Below are positions 1-8,288 of a stretch of 56,104 nucleotides of DNA, piece by piece. Positions within the stretch are counted from its first letter, which is position 1. Each line of letters opens with the position of its first letter. Under the pieces are notes generated by a model. The model did no database searches. It was not told where the DNA came from and saw only the letters and a list, made by a program, of their open reading frames with translations. Source of the DNA: Anaeromyxobacter oryzisoli (lineage in GTDB: Bacteria; Myxococcota; Myxococcia; Myxococcales; Anaeromyxobacteraceae). The DNA lies in the NCBI RefSeq assembly GCF_022690765.1, contig NZ_JALCZA010000028.1, forward strand, positions 1 to 56,104. Reading direction: 5' to 3'. The position numbers and the translations under genes are program-made.

Positions 1-1158
1 CGCGTCGGCGTCGCGCGCCGCGCGGGCGCGCTCCCAACGGGCGCCCGTCGCCGCGGTGAGCGCCTCGCCGTAGCCGTCGCGCCAGGCCGCGCCCGAGAGG
101 CCGCGGGTCACCTCCGTCGCGACGCGGAGCGCGGCGGCGTCGGCGCGGAGGGCCACCAGCCGGCGGAGCGCGAGATCCCGGATCACGTCGGGCGCGTGGC
201 GCCGGTCCACGTCGGCGCGCTCGGCGAGCCAGCGCGGCTCGAGGAGGAGCCCCTCGAGGAGCGCGCCGAGGGCGACGCCGAGCGCCGCGTCGCGCCGGTG
301 CGGCGGCGCCGCGGCGGCCGCCAGGGCGCGCCCCACCGCGAGGAAGACGTCCTGCCAGTCCCCCGCGCCGCCCCGCGGCCGGTACACGATCCGCGCCCCT
401 TCGACGTGGACCCCCGGCCACTTCGCGGGCCGCTCGGCGTCGTCCACGCGGACCTTGCCGAGCTCGAGGCCGAGCGGCTCGAGCGTGAGCTTCAGCGCGA
501 CGGCGAGCATGCCCGGCCGGAAGATCCCGTCCCAGCGCGGGAGGCGCGCCAGGCGGAGGAGGTCCGCGCGCGCGAGGTCGCCCTGCGGCGCGGGCGCGAG
601 CGCGAGCTCGTGCCGCGCGCGGTAGGCGAGGACGTCGCGGTAGGCGTCGTCGGACGCCGAGAGGACGGCGTCGCCCTCCACCACGATCCGCCAGTCGGGG
701 ACGAGCCCCACCTCCGCGCCGGCGCGGGCCCGCTCCTCGGCGGCCCGCTCCCGCAGGCTCGCCGCCGGGCCGAGCGCCTCCTCCGCGGCGGCCGCGAACG
801 CCAGCCGGCGCGTCCGGTCGGGCTCGCGCAGGATCGCGAGCTCCAGGGAGGCGAGCGGCGCGCGCCCGTCCGGCCCGATCCCGGCGGCGACCGACTCCGC
901 CGCGCGCCACGCCTCCTCGACCTCGGCCTGGGCGCGCTCGGCGCGCAGCGCCGCGACCCGGCGGGCGAGGTCCTCCCGTCCCGCCCCCCGGAGCGCGGCC
1001 ACGGTGTCACGGTGCGCCGCGCGCGGCCTCGCCGCGAACAGGCGAGCGAGCGCCGGCTCCGGCTCGAGCCCCCCGACGTGGCGGGCCCGCTCGGCCTCGA
1101 GCGAGAGGGCGAGCGCGTCCACCTCGCCCGCGAGCAGTTCGATCTCGACCGCGTCCAT
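1..1158 (-). CDS. Peptidase-like helical protein, 3' part outside window (partial)
   Basis: The reading frame starts with ATG at 1158 (MDAVEIELLAGEVDALALSL), with GGGAGG 11 bases upstream as ribosome binding site, and stays open through position 1, so at least 386 residues are present and the C-terminus is missing. The protein is almost entirely helical and Glu/Ala/Arg-rich. Around residues 271-282 it reads VFLAVGRALAAA, followed some 20 residues later by LEGLLLEPRWL. This layout resembles the zinc helix of M3-type oligopeptidases (HExGH followed by a Glu helix), but the metal ligands His-Glu and His are absent. I infer a degenerate, probably non-catalytic relative of that fold; no family is certain. 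It is divergent from the fmdB-rluA pair. Confidence 0.6.
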   Translation of the reverse strand, partial: MDAVEIELLAGEVDALALSLEAERARHVGGLEPEPALARLFAARPRAAHRDTVAALRGAGREDLARRVAALRAERAQAEVEEAWRAAESVAAGIGPDGRAPLASLELAILREPDRTRRLAFAAAAEEALGPAASLRERAAEERARAGAEVGLVPDWRIVVEGDAVLSASDDAYRDVLAYRARHELALAPAPQGDLARADLLRLARLPRWDGIFRPGMLAVALKLTLEPLGLELGKVRVDDAERPAKWPGVHVEGARIVYRPRGGAGDWQDVFLAVGRALAAAAAPPHRRDAALGVALGALLEGLLLEPRWLAERADVDRRHAPDVIRDLALRRLVALRADAAALRVATEVTRGLSGAAWRDGYGEALTAATGARWERARAARDADA

Positions 1159-1270
1159 GATAGAAAAGACCTCCCGCCCGGCCTCGCCCGGGAACCGTCC
1201 GGCGCCCAGGTACTTAGCACGCCGACGGGCCCCGCCCCGCAGCGTGCCTGCGCCCCGGGCCGGCGGCCGC

Positions 1271-1298
1271 TTGACAGCGCGTCCGACGCTTTTACGTT
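1271..1298 (+). promoter_or_regulatory. Promoter of fmdB-rluA
   Basis: A consensus -35 box TTGACA lies at 1271-1276 and a TAnnnT-type -10 box TACGTT at 1293-1298, with a 16-base spacer. The fmdB ATG follows 24 bases later, with GGAG in between, so this unit has a normal short leader. Confidence 0.6.
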
Positions 1299-1322
1299 TC
1301 GGACCGACGGAGATTCGCTGCA

Positions 1323-1601
1323 ATGCCCATCTACGAGTACGAGTGTCCCAAGTGCGGGAAGTTCGACGTCCTGCAGAAGATGTCGGCCCCGCCGCTCGAG
1401 GTCCATGACGTCTGCGGCTCGAAGGTCAAGAAGCTCATGAGCGCCAGCTCCTTCGCGTTCAAGGGCTCCGGGTTCTACATCACCGACTACGGCGGCAAGA
1501 GCGCCGCCGCGATCACGCACCACGACAAGGCGCCGGAGAAGAAGGCGGAGCAGAAGCCGGCCGCCTGCGCGAGCTGCCCCGCGAACAAGTCCGCCGCGTA
1601 G
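1323..1601 (+). CDS. FmdB-family zinc ribbon protein
   Basis: A 92-residue protein starting MPIYEYECPKCGKF, the typical opening of the FmdB/CxxC zinc ribbon family. These are small proteins of poorly known function, often annotated as putative regulators. The first zinc knuckle is intact (C8, C11). The second knuckle, normally CxxC, reads HDVC (H28, C31), so one cysteine is replaced by histidine, which can still bind zinc. The family motif KGSGFYITDY follows. The C-terminal tail is Lys/Ala-rich and contains another CASC pair. The gene has its own promoter and is followed six bases later by the pseudouridine synthase, with which it probably forms an operon. Confidence 0.88.
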   Translation: MPIYEYECPKCGKFDVLQKMSAPPLEVHDVCGSKVKKLMSASSFAFKGSGFYITDYGGKSAAAITHHDKAPEKKAEQKPAACASCPANKSAA

Positions 1602-1607
1602 CGTCGC

Positions 1608-2516
1608 GTGCGCCGCCTGGAACTCGTCGTCACCCCGGCCGATCAGGGCGAGCGGCTCGACCGGTTCGTCGCCGCCCGGGGGGCGATCACCCGCGGCCTC
1701 GCGCGCCGCACCCTCGACGCCGGCGGCGTGTTCCTCGACGGCCGGCGCTGCAAGGTCGCCGGGCGGACCCTCCACCCCGGCCAGAAGGTGACCGTGAACC
1801 TCGAGGAGGGCGGCCGGGGCGCCGCCCCTCCCCGCCCCCTGGAGCGGAGCCGGCTCCTGTACGCGGACGCCGACCTCGTCGCGGTGGACAAGCCGTCCGG
1901 CGTCCCCGCCCAGCCCACCCTCACCACCGATCGCGGCACCCTCCCCGAGCTGGTCGGCGCCCTCCTCGGGGCGCCGGTCACGATCGTCCACCGTCTCGAT
2001 CGGGAGACGTCCGGCGTGACCGTCCTCGCGCGCTCGAAGCGGGCCGCGGCCGCCCTCGCCGAGGCGTTCCGCACCGGGGCACCGCACAAGACCTACCTCG
2101 CGCTCGCCGCCCGGCCGCCGGCGCCTGCCGAGGGCCGGATCGATCGCCCGCTGGGGAAGGACCCGTCGCGCCCGGGGCTCCGGCGCGTCGATCCCGCCGG
2201 CGACGCCGCCGCCACCCGCTACCGCACGCTCCGCGCCTCGCCGCTCGCCGCGCTCGTCGAGGCGCGGCCCGAGACCGGCCGCACCCACCAGATCCGGGTG
2301 CACCTCGCGGCCCTCGGCGCGCCGCTCCTCGGCGACCCCCGCTACGGCGGCCCGCGGCGCGTCGGGGAGGTGGCGATCCCGCGCGTGATGCTCCACGCGG
2401 CGCGGCTCGAGCTCGCGCACCCCGTCACGGGCGCGGCGCTGGTCTTCGAGGCGCCGCCGCCCGACGACTTCCGCGCGGCCGTGGCGGCGCTCGTGCCGCC
2501 TCCCGCGCAGGGATGA
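1608..2516 (+). CDS. RluA-family pseudouridine synthase
   Basis: 302 residues from GTG at 1608, just after the fmdB stop. Residues 1 to about 70 form an S4-type RNA-binding domain (ERLDRFVAARGAITRGLARR). The catalytic domain carries the RluA signature HRLDRETSGVTVLARS with the catalytic aspartate, and downstream ETGRTHQIRVHLAALGAPLLGDPRYGG, a run shared by RluA/C/D enzymes. It should isomerise uridines to pseudouridine in rRNA or tRNA in the cytoplasm. Which site it modifies cannot be read from the sequence. Confidence 0.93.
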   Translation: MRRLELVVTPADQGERLDRFVAARGAITRGLARRTLDAGGVFLDGRRCKVAGRTLHPGQKVTVNLEEGGRGAAPPRPLERSRLLYADADLVAVDKPSGVPAQPTLTTDRGTLPELVGALLGAPVTIVHRLDRETSGVTVLARSKRAAAALAEAFRTGAPHKTYLALAARPPAPAEGRIDRPLGKDPSRPGLRRVDPAGDAAATRYRTLRASPLAALVEARPETGRTHQIRVHLAALGAPLLGDPRYGGPRRVGEVAIPRVMLHAARLELAHPVTGAALVFEAPPPDDFRAAVAALVPPPAQG

Positions 2517-2579
2517 CCGCGGCGGGGTGACAGCCCCGCCCCGCCGTGCTCTCCTCCGGCGGAGCCGCCTCGCGCCGCC

Positions 2580-3944
2580 ATGCCCGCCGCCCTCGTCCTC
2601 GCGCTCGCCCTCGCCGGCTCGCAGGCCCGCCCCGCCCGGCCCGCGGCGCCGCCGGACCTCGCCCACGCGCTCCTCGCGGCGGTCCGGAGCGCGGGGCTCG
2701 ACGCCCTCGTCGACGCCGGGCCGGCCGAGGGCGGCTGCCCGACCGGGCCCGGCTGTCCGCGGCCGCTGCCGCCGATCGCGGCGGCGCCGCACCTCGACGT
2801 CGCGGTGATCCGGCTCGACGCCGCGGGCCGCGCGATCGAGGCGGCCGACGTGCAGCTCGCGCCGGACCAGCCGGACGGCCGGATCGTGCCGCTCGGACGG
2901 GACCTCGCCGTCCGCGGCGTGCGCTTCCGGCGTTGGGCGCAGGACCGGCGCGAGGCCGGCGCGGCCGCGCCGCCGTTCCAGGACGGCGACGACGTGGCGC
3001 CACCACGCCGGAGGGATCCCGTGCCGGGTCCCCCCGCTCGCGCCGCGCGCGACTTCATGGCCCCCTACCCGGCCTCCGTCTTCAAGCTCCTCGTCGCGTT
3101 CCACGTGGTCCGGCGGGCCGCGGAGGGCGCGCTCTCCCTCGGGCTCCCCGTCGCCGACGGCCCCGGCCCCGACGCGGAGCTCCGACCGCTGGACGCCTGG
3201 CTCGAGGCGATGATCACGCGCTCGGACAACCGGGCGACCCGCGCGATCCTGCGGCACCTGCACGCCCGGGGCGAGGTGGATCGGATGAACGCCGACCTCG
3301 CCGCCCTCGGCCTGGGGACGCTCCGCGTCGAGGGGACGAGCCCGGAGGACGGCGGCCGCTGGGCCCCCGGCGAGGTGAACGTGACCGCGATGGACGCGGC
3401 GCGGCTCCTCTGGCTGGTGGCGGGCGGCCCCGGCGTCCTCTGGCGCGCGCCGGACGGACGTCCGGTGACGCGGGCGGTGCTGCCGGAGCCGGCCCGGGCG
3501 CGGCTCCTCGCCCTGCTCGCGGACCAGGGGATGCACGACGTGCTCTCGTCGGGCAGCGTCTGCGGCGCCCGGCCGGACGGGATCCCCGCCGTGATCCCGC
3601 GGCGGTTCGTGGATCCCGTCACCGGCCGGGAGACGGTCGGAGACCTCGCCTACGGGCGGGACGTCCGCCCCTGCGAGGCCGCCGCGGAGGTCCGCTTCCT
3701 CCACAAGACCGGGCGCACCTGGAACTTCGCGGCGGACGCCGGGCTCGTGGAGAGCCTGCCCGGCCGGCCCTTTCGACGCTACGTGATCGTCCTCCTCGCG
3801 ACGGCGGGGAGCCGCTACCTCGACCCGGAGAGCGCCGCGGCGCCGCTCCACCCGTGCGACGCCGAGAAGCTGTGCGTCTCCGCGGCGATCGCCCGGATCG
3901 GCGCCGCCGTGGACGGGTACGCGGTCGCCGCCGCACGTCGGTGA
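2580..3944 (+). CDS. Exported serine hydrolase with beta-lactamase/PBP motifs
   Basis: 454 residues with a signal peptide (MPAALVLALALAGSQA). The three motifs of the penicillin-recognising serine hydrolase fold are present in order: SVFK (S166-K169), SDN (from S215) and HKTG (K376 in KTG). The motif order and spacing fit the class A beta-lactamase-like enzyme family. The roughly 150 residues before SxxK are much longer than in secreted class A lactamases, and no clear ExxLN omega-loop motif is visible, so true beta-lactam hydrolysis is doubtful. A periplasmic peptidoglycan-active or other serine hydrolase role is equally likely. It lies 63 bases after rluA on the same strand. Confidence 0.75.
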   Translation: MPAALVLALALAGSQARPARPAAPPDLAHALLAAVRSAGLDALVDAGPAEGGCPTGPGCPRPLPPIAAAPHLDVAVIRLDAAGRAIEAADVQLAPDQPDGRIVPLGRDLAVRGVRFRRWAQDRREAGAAAPPFQDGDDVAPPRRRDPVPGPPARAARDFMAPYPASVFKLLVAFHVVRRAAEGALSLGLPVADGPGPDAELRPLDAWLEAMITRSDNRATRAILRHLHARGEVDRMNADLAALGLGTLRVEGTSPEDGGRWAPGEVNVTAMDAARLLWLVAGGPGVLWRAPDGRPVTRAVLPEPARARLLALLADQGMHDVLSSGSVCGARPDGIPAVIPRRFVDPVTGRETVGDLAYGRDVRPCEAAAEVRFLHKTGRTWNFAADAGLVESLPGRPFRRYVIVLLATAGSRYLDPESAAAPLHPCDAEKLCVSAAIARIGAAVDGYAVAAARR

Positions 3945-3966
3945 CGCCCCGACGACCCCGGCGCGT

Positions 3967-3995
3967 TTGGCGCCGGCGGAGGTTGCCGGTATCGT
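3967..3995 (+). promoter_or_regulatory. Promoter of the secreted protein gene at 4048
   Basis: TTGGCG at 3967-3972 and TATCGT at 3990-3995 are separated by 17 bases. The downstream gene starts at 4048 with AGGAG ahead of the ATG. An upstream in-frame TTG would overlap this promoter, which argues for the ATG start. Confidence 0.5.
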
Positions 3996-4047
3996 GTGCG
4001 CCGCGAGCGCGCCTCCCCCACCCGGGCGCGCAGGAGATCGACTCTCG

Positions 4048-5235
4048 ATGCGCCTCATCGCCTCCCCCCTCCTCGCCGCCGCCGCCGTGGCCGCGGCCCT
4101 CGCCGCCCCGGCCGCTCGCGCTGCCTCGGCGCCCGACGAGCAGGCGCGCTTCCTCGCCGGCCTCCCCGTCGCGGCCGGATCGCCCCTCGCGAAGCTCGAG
4201 GCGTCGCCCGCCTGGAAGGCCCACCAGAAGACGATGGACGACGCCTGGGCGACGCTCGCGGCGCGGCTCGGCACGATGAGCGCGTGGTCGAAGGCGGAGC
4301 TCGCGCCGCGGATCCAGCCCGGGGCGAAGCTCCTGTACCTCTTCGGCGGCCCGGACGCGGTGACGCCGCTCTGCCTCTTCCCGGACGCCCCCGCGTACCT
4401 CCTCGCCGGCCTCGAGCCCGTCGGGCAGGTCCCGCCGCCCGAGTCGCTCGACCCGAAGGCCCTCGATCGCGCCCTCGCCGGGCTCGCCGGGGCGCTCCGC
4501 TCGGTCGTCCCGGCCAACTTCTTCCGGACCGACGAGATGGGGCACGACCTCCGCCACGACGCGATCGACGGGGTGCAGCCGATCCTGTACCTCTTCATCG
4601 CGCGCTCGGGCGGGCGGATCCTCGGCGCCGAGCGGATCGAGATCGACGGCGCCGGCGCCGCGAAGGTGAAGCCGGACGGGGAGCGCTGGGGCGACGGGAC
4701 GCGCGGCGTCCGCGTCCGCTTCCAGCGGGAGGGGCGCGCGCCGCAGGAGCTCACCTACGTGCAGGTGGACCTCAAGGACTCCGCGCTCGCGCGGAGCCCC
4801 GGCTTCCTCGCCTTCGCCCGCGGGTTCGGCAAGGCGAACGCCTTCCTAAAGGCCGCCTCGTTCATCCTGCACGACAACCACTTCTCGAAGCCGCGCGCCC
4901 TCGTCATGGAGCAGAGCCTCGCGGTCCTCCAGGACGACTCCGGCCTGCCGTTCCTCGCCTTCGAGAAGGAGAAGGCGAGCTGGGACCTCACCGCGTTCGG
5001 CAACTACCTGCGCCCCAAGCCGCCCTTCGCGAAGGCCTGGCAGCCGGGGCTCGTGAAGCTCTTCGAGGCCGGCCCCGCCCGGCCGCTCCCGTTCAAGATC
5101 GGCTACCGCAAGGAGCCCGCCGAGTCGAACCTGCTCCTCGCCGTGCGCAAGCCCGCCGCGAAGCCGGCGGGGCCGGCCGCGCCCGCCGGCAGGCCCGCCC
5201 CGGCCGCGGCGCCCGCGGGGGCGCACCAGCGGTGA
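4048..5235 (+). CDS. Secreted protein of unknown function
   Basis: 395 residues from ATG 4048. The start is supported by AGGAG upstream and by a clean signal peptide (MRLIASPLLAAAAVAAALAA then PAARA). I do not recognise the family. The mature protein contains LLYLFGGPDAVTPLCLFP and a later QPILYLFIARSGGRILG stretch, is globular, and ends in a 30-residue Ala/Pro-rich tail (AAKPAGPAAPAGRPAP) that looks disordered or surface-linked. It is likely periplasmic or exported. No lipobox or membrane anchor is visible beyond the signal peptide. Confidence 0.75.
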   Translation: MRLIASPLLAAAAVAAALAAPAARAASAPDEQARFLAGLPVAAGSPLAKLEASPAWKAHQKTMDDAWATLAARLGTMSAWSKAELAPRIQPGAKLLYLFGGPDAVTPLCLFPDAPAYLLAGLEPVGQVPPPESLDPKALDRALAGLAGALRSVVPANFFRTDEMGHDLRHDAIDGVQPILYLFIARSGGRILGAERIEIDGAGAAKVKPDGERWGDGTRGVRVRFQREGRAPQELTYVQVDLKDSALARSPGFLAFARGFGKANAFLKAASFILHDNHFSKPRALVMEQSLAVLQDDSGLPFLAFEKEKASWDLTAFGNYLRPKPPFAKAWQPGLVKLFEAGPARPLPFKIGYRKEPAESNLLLAVRKPAAKPAGPAAPAGRPAPAAAPAGAHQR

Positions 5236-5238
5236 GGT

Positions 5239-6351
5239 CTACCTCCCCGCGCGCGGGAGGAACGGCTCGGGGTTGAGGAGCTTGTAGGTCTGCGGGTCCA
5301 TCTGCGGCTCCGGGAACCGCCGCGGCCGGAGCTGCCACAGCACGCGGGCGGTGTTCTCGGCGAGCGTCGGCGCGATCTTGAGCCGGCGATCCCGCTCCAC
5401 GAACTCGCCGACGAGCTTCTGGAGGCGGGCGATCTCGCGCTCGTGCACGCCGCCGATCCGGCGCAGCAGGAAGAGCGCGCTCCCGGCCAGCCAGACCTCG
5501 CGGGTCTCGAGGCCGCGGTTGTGGTCGAACGGCGACGCGAACCCGTAGTGCGCGAGGAGGTCCACCAGGGCGGGGACCGCCTTCGCGCCGAAGCGCGCGA
5601 GCTCCGCCTCCACGTCCCACGGGCTCATCCCGCGCGCCCGCGCCTCCTCCGCGATGGGCGTGCGCCACTCCATGTACAGGTCCTCGTAGAGCGCCAGCCA
5701 GATCCGCATCCGCTCCCGGCGCGGCGCCCGGTTCACGCAGCGCACGAAGGGCGCCATCGCCGTCTCGCGCAGGTGGCGCTCCACCGTGGGGCGGGGGTTC
5801 AGGAGCTTCAGCCCCTTGAGGAAGAACGCCGGCGAGGGCGACGGGCAGAGCACGTTCACGGTGAGGAAGGCCCGCTCCGCGCCGCGCCCGAACAGGCCGG
5901 CGCGGTCGATCACCTTGAGCGCCCCGACGAGGGCGGCGTAGAGCGCGACGTCGGCGCCGGGGCGCCACTCGAGCACCGGGGGCAGCGAGAGGGCGCGGAC
6001 CTCGGGCGAGAAGTCGTGGTAGCCCCAGTCCGGCGTGGACCAGCGGAGGAGCCGGCGCCCGGCCTCGCCGCGGTAGCGCGGATCCGCCTCCGCCCGCGCC
6101 GCGGCGCGCCGGGCGAGCGCCTCCTCGGTGTTCGCCGAGGCGGACACCGTGGTGAACGCCGCCTCGGCGTCGAGGAAGAGCGCGAAGGCGTAGAGGGCCT
6201 CGGAGCCGATCCGGGCCCGGAGCGCCTGGACCGCCGACGCCGTCCGCGAGGCGAGCTCGCGGCGGAACGTGGCCAGGTCGAACGCGCCCGACGGCGGGGC
6301 GGCGAGCGGGAGGGCGGGCGGAGCGCCCGGCTCTCGTGGGGAGTCCGGCAC
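5239..6351 (-). CDS. DUF4303-like protein
   Basis: 370 residues from GTG at 6351 (VPDSPREPGAPP). The start is chosen because a promoter (TTGCGC, 18 bases, TACGTT) ends ten bases before it. The central part, with EALYAFALFLDAEAAFTTVS, SANTEEA and LRWSTPDWGYHDF, resembles DUF4303, a domain often found in putative immunity or effector-related proteins but of unknown biochemistry. The C-terminal half is helical (ETREVWLAGSALFLLRRIGG) without a domain I can name. It converges on the secreted protein gene, with only three bases between the stops. Confidence 0.65.
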   Translation of the reverse strand: MPDSPREPGAPPALPLAAPPSGAFDLATFRRELASRTASAVQALRARIGSEALYAFALFLDAEAAFTTVSASANTEEALARRAAARAEADPRYRGEAGRRLLRWSTPDWGYHDFSPEVRALSLPPVLEWRPGADVALYAALVGALKVIDRAGLFGRGAERAFLTVNVLCPSPSPAFFLKGLKLLNPRPTVERHLRETAMAPFVRCVNRAPRRERMRIWLALYEDLYMEWRTPIAEEARARGMSPWDVEAELARFGAKAVPALVDLLAHYGFASPFDHNRGLETREVWLAGSALFLLRRIGGVHEREIARLQKLVGEFVERDRRLKIAPTLAENTARVLWQLRPRRFPEPQMDPQTYKLLNPEPFLPRAGR

Positions 6352-6361
6352 GGCGGCGTCG

Positions 6362-6391
6362 AACGTAGCGCCGGGGCCGGCGCCCGCGCAA
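6362..6391 (-). promoter_or_regulatory. Leaderless-type promoter of the DUF4303-like gene
   Basis: On the minus strand TTGCGC (6391-6386), an 18-base spacer and TACGTT (6367-6362). The GTG start at 6351 begins only ten bases after the -10 box and no Shine-Dalgarno is present, so the mRNA would start within a few bases of the start codon. Confidence 0.45.
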
Positions 6392-6416
6392 ACCCCGGAC
6401 GTCCCCGCCGACACGA

Positions 6417-8183
6417 TCAGCGCCCGCGCGCGCCGTCCAGCGCCGCGCGGATCGCCTGCGCCAGCGCCTCCGACGGGACCGGCTTCTCCAGGCAGCCGTC
6501 GTCCGGCACGCCGTCCCGCGCCGCGCCGGGGTAGCCCGACATGAGGAGGGCGGGCCGTCCCGGGCAGCGTTCCCGGAACGCGCGCACCAGCTCCGGGCCG
6601 CGCATCCCCGGCATCATCACGTCCGTGAGGAGGAGATCGATGCGCGGTCGGGCGGCGACCAGGGCGAGCGCCTCCTCGGCCGATCCCGCCTCGACCACGG
6701 CGTAGCCGCGCGCGTGCAGCGTCCGGCCGATGGCGCGGCGGACGAGCGGCTCGTCGTCCACCACGAGCACGGTCTCGCCGCGTCCCGGGCCCGCGCGCTC
6801 CGCCGCCGGCGGCGCGCGCCGCGCGCCGGGATCCGCGGCGGGGAGCAGGATCGAGAACGTCGTGCCCTGCCCGGGCGCGCTCCGGACCGTGATCGCCCCG
6901 CCGTGCTGGACGACGATCCCGTGGACCGTCGCGAGCCCGAGGCCGAAGCTGCGCCCGCCGGGCCTCGCCGAGGAGAACGGCTCGAACACCCGCGCGACCG
7001 CCTCGGGCTCCAGGCCCTCCCCGGTGTCCGAGACGTCCAGCCGGACCCAGCCGCCCGGACGCGGCGCGGCGACGTCGCCGGTCCGGGTCGGCGCGAGGGC
7101 GAGCTCCAGGATCCCGCCCTCCGGCATCGCGTCGCGCGCGTTCAGGGCGAGGTTCGCCAGGATCTGCTCGAGCTGCTGCCGGTCCGCGAGCACGGGGGGG
7201 AGCGGCGCGGCGACGTCGATCCGCACCGCGATCCGGTCCCCGACGAGCCGCGGCAGCCCGGACGCGAAGGCGCGGACGAGGTCCTCGAGCTGCACCGGGC
7301 CGAGCTCGAGCCGCTGCCGGCGGCTGAAGGCGAGGAGCTGCCGCGTGAGCGCCGCGGCGCGGCGCCCTGCCTCCCGCACCGCGACGACGTCGTCCCGGGC
7401 CGGGTCGTCCGGGCGGAGGTCGGCGAGCAGCGCCTCGGAGGTCCCGAGGATGGTGGTGAGGAGGTTGTTGAGGTCGTGGGCGACGCCGCCGGCGAGCCGC
7501 TCGACGGCGTCCGGGTGCGCCGGCGCGGTCGGCCGCCGCTCCGGCTCCGCCCGCGCCGCCGCCTGCGCGTCGAGCGCGGCGCGCAGCCCGCGGATCTCCT
7601 CGAGCAGCGCCACCTCCCGGAGCCGGCCGAGGACGGCCTCCGCGGCGCGCTCGAGCACCGGTCCGGCCTCGACGAGGCGCGCCTCCGAGCGATCGTCCAC
7701 GAGGACGAACGCGCCCGTCCCGAGCGCACGATCGGTGAAGGGCAGGAGGAGCGCGGCGCGCGGCACGATCCCGCCGGGCAGCGACCCCGCGCCGAGCCCG
7801 GCGGCGGCGCACGCCTCGGCGCCCGACAGCGGCACCGCGCCCCCCTCGAGCGCCGCGAGCACCTCGGCGGGCGGCGTGAAGACCACCGCGGCCGGCGGCG
7901 CCTCGCCGGACGCGAGGTGCACCGCGCGCGCCGCGAGCCGCCCGCCCTCGCGGACGCAGGCCATGCAGAGCGGCACGTCCTTGAGGACGCTCATGCGCTG
8001 GAGGCCGGCCGCCAGGATCGCCGCGGGCTCGCCCTGGGCCCACACGTGGTCGGCGAGGACGCCGAGGAGGACGGCGTCCGTCTGCGCCTCGGCGAGGCGG
8101 GCGTTCTCGTCCTCGAGCGCCCGGAGCCGGGCCTCCAGGTCCTCGACGCGCGCGCCGACGTCGTCAGACGCGGCCGCGTCCAT
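6417..8183 (-). CDS. Cytoplasmic hybrid sensor histidine kinase (input domain, HisKA, HATPase, REC)
   Basis: 588 residues without membrane segments, so a soluble sensor. An N-terminal coiled coil (RVEDLEARLRALEDENARL) leads to a GAF-like input region (about 45-200). The phosphoacceptor box is AGGVAHDLNNLLT with H236. The ATPase domain has the N box LANLALNARDAMPEGG and the G boxes SDTGEGL and GLGLATVHGIV. The C-terminal receiver starts ETVLVVDDEPLVRRA with phosphoacceptor D521 in LLTDVMMPG and ends LEKP. The output partner is not encoded nearby, so the phosphate probably passes to an unlinked phosphotransfer protein or regulator. Its stimulus is unknown. Confidence 0.92.
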   Translation of the reverse strand: MDAAASDDVGARVEDLEARLRALEDENARLAEAQTDAVLLGVLADHVWAQGEPAAILAAGLQRMSVLKDVPLCMACVREGGRLAARAVHLASGEAPPAAVVFTPPAEVLAALEGGAVPLSGAEACAAAGLGAGSLPGGIVPRAALLLPFTDRALGTGAFVLVDDRSEARLVEAGPVLERAAEAVLGRLREVALLEEIRGLRAALDAQAAARAEPERRPTAPAHPDAVERLAGGVAHDLNNLLTTILGTSEALLADLRPDDPARDDVVAVREAGRRAAALTRQLLAFSRRQRLELGPVQLEDLVRAFASGLPRLVGDRIAVRIDVAAPLPPVLADRQQLEQILANLALNARDAMPEGGILELALAPTRTGDVAAPRPGGWVRLDVSDTGEGLEPEAVARVFEPFSSARPGGRSFGLGLATVHGIVVQHGGAITVRSAPGQGTTFSILLPAADPGARRAPPAAERAGPGRGETVLVVDDEPLVRRAIGRTLHARGYAVVEAGSAEEALALVAARPRIDLLLTDVMMPGMRGPELVRAFRERCPGRPALLMSGYPGAARDGVPDDGCLEKPVPSEALAQAIRAALDGARGR

Positions 8184-8288
8184 GGTGCGTCTCGTTCAAG
8201 CTTTCCCCCCGCGCAGAGGCGGACGACCATGCGTATCACGCCGCTGCGCGCCGTGCGTAGCGCCCGGTTCGCGCGACACCCGCAGTGG

